In this document: positions 1-6,385 of the stretch, piece after piece
Layout of the letters: the number at the start of each line of letters is the position of its first letter
Numbering within the stretch: the stretch's first letter is position 1
Assembly: GCF_038433135.1 (NCBI RefSeq)
Contig: NZ_JBCDMV010000003.1
Coordinates: 13,476 to 77,475, forward strand
DNA from: Luteococcus sp038433135
Lineage (GTDB): Bacteria > Actinomycetota > Actinomycetes > Propionibacteriales > Propionibacteriaceae
Direction of reading: 5' to 3'
Length of the DNA stretch: 64,000 bases
Made by a program: the position numbers and the translations under genes
The notes under the pieces: model-generated
What the model saw: the letters and a program-made list of their open reading frames with translations, nothing else
What the model was told of the DNA's origin: nothing
The model's database searches: none

Positions 1-66
1 ATCGGCGATGATCTGCTGGAGGAGGGCCTCGACGTCCTGGAGCGGGCCATCGAGGCCAGCCTGTGA
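1..66 (+). CDS. 3' end of a GABA aminotransferase-like gene (partial)
   Basis: Only the last 21 codons and the TGA lie in the window. The residues read IGDDLLEEGLDVLERAIEAS then Leu, which resembles the final helix of class III 4-aminobutyrate aminotransferases. The call rests mainly on context: the next gene encodes succinate-semialdehyde dehydrogenase, the usual partner of GabT in the GABA shunt. The stop codon overlaps a possible GTG start of that gene, so the two are probably one operon. Other class III aminotransferases cannot be excluded from so short a tail. Confidence 0.6.
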   Translation: MGDDLLEEGLDVLERAIEASL

Positions 67-92
67 CCGTCGGCAACCCGGAAGGAATCAAG

Positions 93-1550
93 ATGAGCGA
101 CATCAACCAGACCCTGGAATCCCTGCCGCACGGGCTGTTCATCGACGGAAAGTGGCGCCCGGCCAGCGGCGGCGCCAGCTTTGACGTGCGCAACCCGGCC
201 ACTCGACAGGTGCTCACCCAGGTGGCCGACGCCACCCCGCAGGACGGCCTGGAGGCCCTGACCGCCGCGCACCGGGCCCAGGCCGAGTGGGCCCGCACCA
301 CCCCGCGGGAACGGTCGGAGATCCTGCGTCGCGCCTATGAACTGATCATCGAGCGGACCGAGCTGTTCGCCACCCTGATGACCCTGGAGATGGGCAAGAC
401 CCTGGCCGAGGCCAAGGGTGAGGTGGCCTATGGCGCCGAGTACTTCCGCTGGTTCAGCGAGGAGGCGGCGCGGATCAGCGGCGGCTACAGCCAGGCCCCG
501 GGCGGCGGTTCCCGCCTGCTGACCATGCGGCAGCCGGTCGGCCCGGTGCTGATGATCACCCCGTGGAACTTCCCACTGGCCATGGGCACCCGCAAGATCG
601 GGCCGGCGATCGCCGCCGGGTGCACCATGGTGATCAAGCCCGCCGCCGAGACCCCGCTGACCATGATCGCCCTGGTGGCCCTGCTGGAGGAGGTGGGCCT
701 GCCCGCCGGGGTGGTGAACCTGCTGACCACCTCCACCTCCGGCAAGGTGATGGAGCCGCTGGTCCGCGATCCGCGGGCCCGCAAGCTCACCTTCACCGGC
801 TCCACCGGGGTGGGGCGCACGCTGGTGGAACAGTCCGCCGAGCAACTGCTGCGGGTCTCGATGGAGCTGGGCGGCAATGCCCCCTTCATCGTGTTCGACG
901 ACGCGGACGTCGATGCCGCCGTCGAGGGTGCGATGGCCGCCAAGATGCGCAACATCGGGGAGGCCTGCACCGCAGCCAACCGCTTCTTCGTACACGAGGC
1001 CGTCGCCGAACAGTTCGTGCAGAAGCTCACCGACCGGATGACCGCGCTGAAGCTGGGCAATGGCCTGGAACCGGGCACCGACGTCGGCCCGCTTATCACC
1101 GACAAGGCCGTCTCCGAGGTGCAGGCCCTGGTGGACGACGCCGTGGAGCGTGGCGCCCGCAAGCTCTGCGGGGACCAACCGGTACCCGAGGAGGGCTCCT
1201 TCATGGCCCCGACGGTGCTGACCGACGTCCCGGCCGAGGCGGACATTGCCCGGCAGGAGATCTTCGGCCCGGTGGTGGCCATCCAGACCTTCACCGACGA
1301 GGACGACGTGATTGCCCGCGCCAATGACACCGAATTCGGCCTGGCCTCCTACTTCTACTCGGCCGGGCAGGCCCGCTGCCTGCGGGTGGCCGAGCGGCTG
1401 GAGTACGGCATGGTCGGCGTCAACGCCGGGGTGATCTCCAACCCGGCCGCACCCTTCGGCGGCGTGAAGGCCTCGGGCTTCGGCCGCGAAGGCGGCGCGG
1501 AGGGAATCGCCGAATACCTGGAGACCAAGTACGTCGCCCTGCCCGTCTGA
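93..1550 (+). CDS. gabD: Succinate-semialdehyde dehydrogenase (NAD(P)+)
   Basis: A 485-residue aldehyde dehydrogenase that oxidises succinate semialdehyde to succinate, the second step of the GABA shunt; cytoplasmic. The general-base Glu is in MELGGNAPF (about residue 258) and the catalytic Cys in NIGEACTAANR (about residue 292). Length and the C-terminal PFGGVKASGFGREGG block fit SSADH. I chose the ATG at 93 because GGAAGG lies about 7 bases upstream. A GTG at 63 overlapping the previous stop (GTGA) would add ten residues and remains possible. The substrate is inferred from family resemblance and the aminotransferase upstream; a related semialdehyde is the main alternative. Confidence 0.85.
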   Translation: MSDINQTLESLPHGLFIDGKWRPASGGASFDVRNPATRQVLTQVADATPQDGLEALTAAHRAQAEWARTTPRERSEILRRAYELIIERTELFATLMTLEMGKTLAEAKGEVAYGAEYFRWFSEEAARISGGYSQAPGGGSRLLTMRQPVGPVLMITPWNFPLAMGTRKIGPAIAAGCTMVIKPAAETPLTMIALVALLEEVGLPAGVVNLLTTSTSGKVMEPLVRDPRARKLTFTGSTGVGRTLVEQSAEQLLRVSMELGGNAPFIVFDDADVDAAVEGAMAAKMRNIGEACTAANRFFVHEAVAEQFVQKLTDRMTALKLGNGLEPGTDVGPLITDKAVSEVQALVDDAVERGARKLCGDQPVPEEGSFMAPTVLTDVPAEADIARQEIFGPVVAIQTFTDEDDVIARANDTEFGLASYFYSAGQARCLRVAERLEYGMVGVNAGVISNPAAPFGGVKASGFGREGGAEGIAEYLETKYVALPV

Positions 1551-1566
1551 ACAAAGGACGACCCCG

Positions 1567-1707
1567 ATGAGCACTGAAGCCCCTGCCAACACTGCCCGTC
1601 GACGATCTCACCCCGTCGACGGACAGGGCGGGTGGTGGTCTTCTGGCCACTGGTGCGGCGACGACTGGGCCGCGACGCACGATAGGATCGCGGCATGGCC
1701 CGTGTAG
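1567..1707 (+). pseudogene. 46-codon ORF, probable remnant of a third gab-operon gene
   Basis: An ATG with a good ribosome site (AAAGGA, 8 bases upstream) lies 16 bases after gabD. The first residues, MSTEAPANTAR, look like the polar cytoplasmic start of a transporter, but the frame soon turns into Trp-rich sequence resembling no protein I know and stops inside purS. The likeliest explanation is that a permease or other third gene was deleted and only its start remains. A genuine small protein is possible but less likely. Confidence 0.35.
1683..1688 (+). promoter_or_regulatory. -10 box TAGGAT of purS (leaderless)
   Basis: TAGGAT lies 6 bases before the purS ATG at 1695, so transcription should begin at or next to the start codon. 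There is no Shine-Dalgarno site. Confidence 0.6.
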
Positions 1708-1943
1708 TCGTCGATGTGATGCCCAAGCCCGAGATCCTTGACCCGCAGGGCAAGGCCGTGACCGGTGCGCTGAACCGCCTTGGATACACCGGATTCACGG
1801 TGCGCCAGGGCAAGCGCTTCGAGATCGAGGTGGACGGTGAACTCACCGACGCCCGGCTCGACCAGATCCGTGATGCTGCAGAGAAGCTGCTGGCCAATAC
1901 CGTGATCGAGCAGTTCGACGTGCACGTCGAGGGCCAGCACTGA
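1695..1943 (+). CDS. purS: Phosphoribosylformylglycinamidine synthase subunit PurS
   Basis: An 82-residue protein of the normal PurS length, beginning MARVVVDVMPKPEILDPQGK. PurS bridges PurQ and PurL in the three-part FGAM synthase, which converts FGAR, glutamine and ATP to FGAM in purine synthesis. Its TGA overlaps the purQ ATG by one base, so translation is coupled. The start sits 6 bases after a TAGGAT box and appears leaderless. purL, the large subunit, is about 7 kb downstream rather than adjacent. Confidence 0.95.
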   Translation: MARVVVDVMPKPEILDPQGKAVTGALNRLGYTGFTVRQGKRFEIEVDGELTDARLDQIRDAAEKLLANTVIEQFDVHVEGQH

Positions 1944-2620
1944 TGGCCAAGATCGGTGTGGTGACCTTCCCCGGGTCGCTGGATGACCACGACGCGATCC
2001 GCGCCCTGGAGATCGCCGGGGCCACGCCCGTGCCGCTGTGGCACGCGTCGGATTCCCTGCAGGGGGTCGACGCCGTGGTGCTGCCCGGTGGCTTCAGCTA
2101 CGGCGACTACCTGCGCTGCGGCGCGATCGCCCGGTTCAGCCCGGTGATGGATTCCGTGGTCGAGGCCGCCAACAAGGGCATGCCGACGCTGGGCATCTGC
2201 AATGGCTTCCAGGTGTTGTGCGAGAGCCACCTGCTGCCCGGCGCGATGATCCGCAACGAGCAGCGGCACTTCGTCTGCAAGGATCAGCGCCTGCGGGTGG
2301 AGACCAATGACACCACCTGGACCTGCGACTTCGCCCCGGGTGAGGAGATCACCATCGTCCTGAAGAATGGCGAGGGCAACTACCAGGCCAGCCCTGAGAC
2401 GCTGAAGATGCTGGAGGACAACAACCAGGTGGTCTTCCGCTACATCGACGGCAATCCCAATGGCTCCAACCATGACATCGCCGGCATCACCAATGAGCGC
2501 GGCAATGTCGTCGGCCTGATGCCGCACCCCGAGCACAACATGGAGGAGCTCACCGGCCCCAGTCTGGATGGCCGCAAGTTCTTCAGCTCGGTGTTGCGCT
2601 TCCTGGAGTCTCGAGCCTGA
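1943..2620 (+). CDS. purQ: FGAM synthase glutaminase subunit PurQ
   Basis: A 225-residue class I glutamine amidotransferase that supplies ammonia to PurL. The nucleophilic Cys is residue 86 (GICNGFQ) and the His/Glu of the triad are residues 195 and 197 (PHPEHNMEE). It overlaps purS by one base. The unit ends at a strong hairpin terminator (2728-2755) shared with the convergent phoX gene, with an interspersed repeat pair in between. Confidence 0.97.
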   Translation: MAKIGVVTFPGSLDDHDAIRALEIAGATPVPLWHASDSLQGVDAVVLPGGFSYGDYLRCGAIARFSPVMDSVVEAANKGMPTLGICNGFQVLCESHLLPGAMIRNEQRHFVCKDQRLRVETNDTTWTCDFAPGEEITIVLKNGEGNYQASPETLKMLEDNNQVVFRYIDGNPNGSNHDIAGITNERGNVVGLMPHPEHNMEELTGPSLDGRKFFSSVLRFLESRA

Positions 2621-2633
2621 TCCCAGATCTCGG

Positions 2634-2707
2634 GCCTCGACAGGCTCGGCCATCGTGCGTGCGTTTGCTGGGCAAGGTTCTCACCACGGTCCCCGAGCTT
2701 GTCGAGG
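2634..2707. repeat. Interspersed inverted repeat, copy 1
   Basis: Two facing units of the family with core CCTCGACARGCTCGG: GCCTCGACAGGCTCGG at the left and CCGAGCTTGTCGAGG at the right. Further copies lie near 8980, 32854, 35498, 41216, 42516 and 49471. Confidence 0.8.
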
Positions 2708-2727
2708 AGCCGTTGGACGATGAGAAG

Positions 2728-2755
2728 GGCGCCCGGACCGATTGGTCCGGGCGCC
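2728..2755. terminator. Bidirectional terminator between purQ and phoX
   Basis: A 12-bp perfect stem, GGCGCCCGGACC and its complement, closes over the loop GATT between two convergent genes. T-containing flanks lie on both sides. Confidence 0.85.
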
Positions 2756-2776
2756 TCTCAGTTTGTCAGCGCGGTG

Positions 2777-4831
2777 TCACCGACGGCCGCGCCCGCGACG
2801 GGGGTTCTTGTACACCTGCACCACGGCGGGCCGGGGCAGGGTGTTGTTGTAGTCCGGGAAGTAGCTGTTCGGCTTCTCCCACGTGCCGTCCTCGCCCGGG
2901 TGCTGGACGGAGACGAAGACCGAGCGGTCCTGGTCACGGATGATCGGGCCGCAGGTCTCTGCGTCGCGCGGGACGGAGAGGAACTGCTGCACCCGGCCGC
3001 GGTCATTGCCGCTCAGGGTCACCTTGAACAGGCCGTCGTTGTAGCCGATGCCGTCCGGGGCGCCGTCGGTGGAGATCCACAGGTTGCCCACCGAGTCGAA
3101 GGCCAGGTTGTCCGGGCAGGAGATCGGCGAGACGTGCTCGCGCGGGTAGCCCGCGAAGTAGGTGTTCTCGTCGGTGGCCGGATCGCCGCAGACGAGCAGC
3201 AGGCTCCAGGCGAAGCGGGTGGAGGACTGGCTGCCCAGCTCGTCGATCTCGATCACATGGCCGTCGCGGTTCTGGGTGCGCGGATTGGCCTCGTTGGCGC
3301 CCTCCTTGCCTTCCTTGCCGCGATCGGAGTTGTTGGTGCAGGCGACGTAGACGCGGCCGGTCTTCAGCGAGGGCTCGACGTCCTCGCAGCGGTCCATCTT
3401 GGTGGCGCCCAGCTTGTCGGCGGCGATGCGGGTGAAGACCAACACCTCCTCGACGCTCATGCCCTCGACCATGGAGCGGCCATTCTCCACCAGCGGCAGC
3501 CAACGGCCGGTGCCGTCGAACTCACCGTCGGACAGCGGGGTGGCCTTGCCGTCGATCTCCTCGACGGGGGAGTTGCCGGTGAACTTGGCGACGTAAAGAT
3601 CGCCCTCCTCCAGCAGGGTCATGTTGTGGCGACGATCGTTCTTGCGGTACTTGCGCTTGGAGACGAACTTGTACAGGTAGTCGAACTTCTCGTCGTCACC
3701 GGAGTAGGCCACCACGTGACCGTCCTCGCCGATGATGACATTGGCGCCCTCGTGCTTGAAGCGACCCATCGAGGTGTGCTTGCGGGGGGCGGCCTTCGGG
3801 TCGAAGGGGTCCACCTCCACGATCCAGCCGAAGCGGTTGCTCTCGTTCTCGAAGCCCTCGTTGCGGGTGTCGAAGCGCGGGTCGGAGTGCTCCCAGCCAC
3901 GCACGGTCTCCTTGTTGGTGATGCCGTAGCGCTTGTCCGTGGGGGTCTCGCCAGTGCCGACGAAGTAGGAGTGGTAGTTCTCCTCGCCGGAGAGCAGGGT
4001 GCCCCACGGCGTCAGGCCGCCGGAGCAGTTGCCCAGGGTGCCCAGCACCTTGGTGCCCGACGGATCGGCCTTGGTCTTCAGCAGGTCGGAACCCGCGGCG
4101 GGGCCGGTGACCCGGTAGGGGGTGTCGATCACGATGCGGCGGTTCAGCTTGCCACCCTGCACGTACTTGTAGGGCGAGTTGGAGTTCTTGCGCTCCAGCT
4201 CCACCACGGTCAGGCCGTGGTTGATCATGCCCACCTCGCGCTGCTGCTCGATCGACATGCTCGGCGGGAACATGATGTTCTCGTTGGTGTACTCGTGGTT
4301 CACGAACATCACCGCGCGACGGCCCTCGCTGCCGGGGATCTCGATGATCTCGGTGTAGTCGTTGTTGTAGCCGAACTGCTTGCGGGCGGCCTTGGCGGTC
4401 TGCTTCTTCGGGTCGAAGGCAGGCGAGTCGGCGAACAGCGGGTCGCCCCAGCGGATGATCGGCTTCCAGGTGTAGCCCTCGGGGACGTTGAACTCGTCCA
4501 CCTTGAAGTCGACCGGGCTGATCGCGTCGAAGGTCAGCGGGGTGCGCTTGGGGGCCTTGCCACCGCCGCGGCGAGCGGCCAGGGCGTTCTCGCCCAGGGG
4601 GGCGGCGGCGGCGTCGAACTGCGAGGCGCCGAACAGGGCGACCGCACCGGCGGTGCCGCCCAGGACGGCGCGGCGGGAGACGGCGGCCGACGCGATGTCA
4701 CGGAAGTAGTCGTTGGAGGTGGTGTTGCACACCTCGCCGAGGCACTGGTTGTCACACTTGAGCTGGCAGGTCACGGCGGAGCGCTTGCCGCGCACATGGC
4801 CGATCATGGGCAGGAGCCGCTTGGAATCCAT
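2777..4831 (-). CDS. phoX: Secreted PhoX-family phosphatase (Tat substrate)
   Basis: A 684-residue member of the PhoX/DUF839 family, calcium- and iron-dependent alkaline phosphatases that release phosphate from organic esters outside the cell. The N-terminus has a Cys-rich segment (TCQLKCDNQCLGEVC) followed by a twin-arginine signal SRRAVLGG at about residue 53 and a hydrophobic stretch. Metal-site-like motifs include NHEYTNEN, GNCSGGLTPWGT and SGEENYHSYF. The ATG at 4831 has GAAAGG upstream; a longer frame has none. A candidate PHO box lies at 4925-4946, so induction on phosphate starvation is likely. Confidence 0.9.
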   Translation of the reverse strand: MDSKRLLPMIGHVRGKRSAVTCQLKCDNQCLGEVCNTTSNDYFRDIASAAVSRRAVLGGTAGAVALFGASQFDAAAAPLGENALAARRGGGKAPKRTPLTFDAISPVDFKVDEFNVPEGYTWKPIIRWGDPLFADSPAFDPKKQTAKAARKQFGYNNDYTEIIEIPGSEGRRAVMFVNHEYTNENIMFPPSMSIEQQREVGMINHGLTVVELERKNSNSPYKYVQGGKLNRRIVIDTPYRVTGPAAGSDLLKTKADPSGTKVLGTLGNCSGGLTPWGTLLSGEENYHSYFVGTGETPTDKRYGITNKETVRGWEHSDPRFDTRNEGFENESNRFGWIVEVDPFDPKAAPRKHTSMGRFKHEGANVIIGEDGHVVAYSGDDEKFDYLYKFVSKRKYRKNDRRHNMTLLEEGDLYVAKFTGNSPVEEIDGKATPLSDGEFDGTGRWLPLVENGRSMVEGMSVEEVLVFTRIAADKLGATKMDRCEDVEPSLKTGRVYVACTNNSDRGKEGKEGANEANPRTQNRDGHVIEIDELGSQSSTRFAWSLLLVCGDPATDENTYFAGYPREHVSPISCPDNLAFDSVGNLWISTDGAPDGIGYNDGLFKVTLSGNDRGRVQQFLSVPRDAETCGPIIRDQDRSVFVSVQHPGEDGTWEKPNSYFPDYNNTLPRPAVVQVYKNPRRGRGRR

Positions 4832-4924
4832 GGTCTGTACCTTTCGGGTCGGCCCGCGAGGGGGGCCGGGTTCAGTGGGGACGCAAGTGTGAGCAAAGCA
4901 GGCTCGGATGGACATTCATGGGCT

Positions 4925-4946
4925 CATAGTTGAACGATTCATGAAC
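4925..4946 (-). promoter_or_regulatory. Candidate PHO box upstream of phoX
   Basis: Reading towards phoX, two adjacent 11-base units GTTCATGAATC and GTTCAACTATG share GTTCA at 11-base spacing. Actinobacterial PhoP boxes are direct repeats of 11-base units beginning GTTCA. The position, about 95 bases before the start, and the gene's role both fit. Confidence 0.55.
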
Positions 4947-4992
4947 GTGTTCTCAGGTACGCTCAGGATTCCGTTTCCCGGTGGCGGGTGCA

Positions 4993-5016
4993 GATTCCCG
5001 GATCCCGAAGGGAATC
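4993..5016 (-). terminator. Hairpin after the N-acetylglucosamine kinase gene
   Basis: Perfect 7-bp arms GATTCCC and GGGAATC lie just beyond the stop of the minus-strand gene at 5023. There is no U-tract. Confidence 0.5.
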
Positions 5017-5022
5017 GCCTCC

Positions 5023-5964
5023 TCAGGCGCGGCGGATCCGGCTGGCCAGGGCAGCGTCGGGGCCCACCTCGGGCAGCAGGCCGGCGCCATCCAAACCGGT
5101 ACCTTGGGGCTCCACCAGTCGGGCGCCCGGGTGCTGGCCCAGCACGGCGTCGCGGAAGCTGGCCATCACCTCCGGGCAGGTGAAGACCTTGCCGACGGTG
5201 CTCACCAGCGGATCGGACCGCTCCGCCTGGCCCACCCGCTGCAGTCCGGCGCAGGCACTCAGCGCCAGCTCCTGCCCGGCCCCAGTGAGGATGGCGCGGC
5301 AGACCTCGTCGCCCTGCGCGGCCAGCTCCGCGGTGGTGCGAGACCAGGCGGCGATCCGGCTCACCCGGTGCTCGTCGCCCTGCAAGATCATGTAGGCGCC
5401 CTCCAGATCTCCGAACTCCTGCTGGGCAAGGGGAGTGAGCGCGGTGGCGGGGCCGCGGCCGTCGTGCGCGCGCATCACCGCATCCAGCGCCGCCCGGCCA
5501 ATCCAGTAGCCCGAACCGGCGTCACCGATCAGGTTTCCCCAGCCGTCCACCCGGGCCACGTCGTGCTCACCGACGGCCAGCGTCACGACGCCAGTGCCGG
5601 CCGCCACCACCACGCCGGGCACATTGCCCAGCGCGCCCAGATAGCTGGTGATCGAATCGTGCGCCAGCCGCACCTGACCGAATCCGCCGTCACGGACCAG
5701 CTCCAGCAAGGCGTCGGCCTGCATGTCGTCGGTCAGGCCCGAGGAGCCCACGGCCAGGATGTCCGCCGGTCGCGGCGCGTCGGCGACGGCCTCCAGCGCG
5801 ATCCGGGCCAGCTGCGGCAGCACCGGCCGATCGGTCAGCACCCCGTCGAAGTCCTTGCTGGCCAGCACCTGGCCGCCGTGCAGCAGCTGCGTGCGGACCC
5901 CGGTCTGGCCGGCGTCCATGGCCAGCACGGCGAGCATTTCGGTCGTAGTGGACATCGTCGTCAT
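5023..5964 (-). CDS. N-acetylglucosamine kinase-like sugar kinase (BadF/BadG family)
   Basis: A 313-residue actin-fold kinase. The phosphate-1 loop is AMDAGQTGVRTQLL (about residues 15-28), the second phosphate loop VVAAGTGVVTLAVG, and a DGWGNLIGDAGSGYWIGRAALDAV block is typical of eukaryote-type GlcNAc kinases in the BadF/BadG/BcrA/BcrD family. It probably phosphorylates N-acetylglucosamine, perhaps from recycled wall or chitin; glucosamine is an alternative. The start at 5964 lies 7 bases after TAGTCT on its strand, so the mRNA is probably leaderless. Confidence 0.75.
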   Translation of the reverse strand: MTTMSTTTEMLAVLAMDAGQTGVRTQLLHGGQVLASKDFDGVLTDRPVLPQLARIALEAVADAPRPADILAVGSSGLTDDMQADALLELVRDGGFGQVRLAHDSITSYLGALGNVPGVVVAAGTGVVTLAVGEHDVARVDGWGNLIGDAGSGYWIGRAALDAVMRAHDGRGPATALTPLAQQEFGDLEGAYMILQGDEHRVSRIAAWSRTTAELAAQGDEVCRAILTGAGQELALSACAGLQRVGQAERSDPLVSTVGKVFTCPEVMASFRDAVLGQHPGARLVEPQGTGLDGAGLLPEVGPDAALASRIRRA

Positions 5965-5971
5965 ACGCCCC

Positions 5972-5977
5972 AGACTA
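5972..5977 (-). promoter_or_regulatory. -10 box TAGTCT of the sugar-kinase gene (leaderless)
   Basis: TAGTCT lies 7 bases before the ATG at 5964. Confidence 0.55.
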
Positions 5978-6129
5978 GGGGAGAAGAGGGTGGCCTGACC
6001 CACCGGGGGACGGGTCGGTCAGTTGTGCTGAGCACCAGGCGGGCCTCGCGGTCAACCTACCGGCCCGACCTGGAAGCTTCTGGCTGGAGTGGCCTGGGTC
6101 CGACCTGGCTCTAGGCACTGCTGGTCTGT

Positions 6130-6202
6130 GCCACAAACCACATCCTGATTCGGACCCAATGCCATAGAGGCACTGGGTGCCATTCAGAATGCAGTTTGTG
6201 GC
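6130..6202. repeat. 73-bp imperfect palindrome
   Basis: Arms 6130-6163 and 6169-6202 match at 27 of 34 positions around a 5-base loop; both start GCCACAAAC when read inward. Four of the seven mismatches become G-U pairs in a minus-strand transcript, so the minus-strand RNA would fold far better than the plus-strand one. It could be a small RNA, a minus-strand terminator or a miniature mobile repeat. Confidence 0.6.
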
Positions 6203-6300
6203 GCAAACCTGGCGAGCCTCGGGGCGGACCAGCTGCGGGCCGCCCTGCTAGGCGTACTGGTAGAGATCTGGGGTCAGCAGATCGCCCGATCCGGGCCGCA

Positions 6301-6330
6301 GCCGGGACATGATTGATCAGCGCTTCCCTA
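6301..6330. promoter_or_regulatory. Conserved 30-base element, copy 1
   Basis: It matches 17556-17585 at 28 of 30 positions (core GACATGATTGATCAGCGC), centred on the palindrome TGATCA. Similarity continues upstream as TCCGGRCCGC. Both copies lie just upstream of plus-strand genes, so a shared operator or promoter element is plausible; a dispersed repeat is the alternative. Confidence 0.5.
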
Positions 6331-6385
6331 AGCGAAATCATGCGGTGCTTGCCAGAAATGACGGTGAGTGTGAGGCTTTGGTCCC

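Larger units (their letters stand above)
5978..6385. other. Gene-free stretch before pepN
   Basis: About 400 bases without a convincing gene. It holds the imperfect palindrome at 6130-6202 and the conserved 30-base element at 6301-6330, both described separately. Nothing else stands out. Confidence 0.6.

Noticed and set aside
2699..4933. Long plus-strand open frame opposite phoX
   Set aside because: It is the complement of the PhoX gene. Its translation is low-complexity Val/Leu/Gly/His-rich sequence without any motif, typical of the antisense frame in GC-rich genes.
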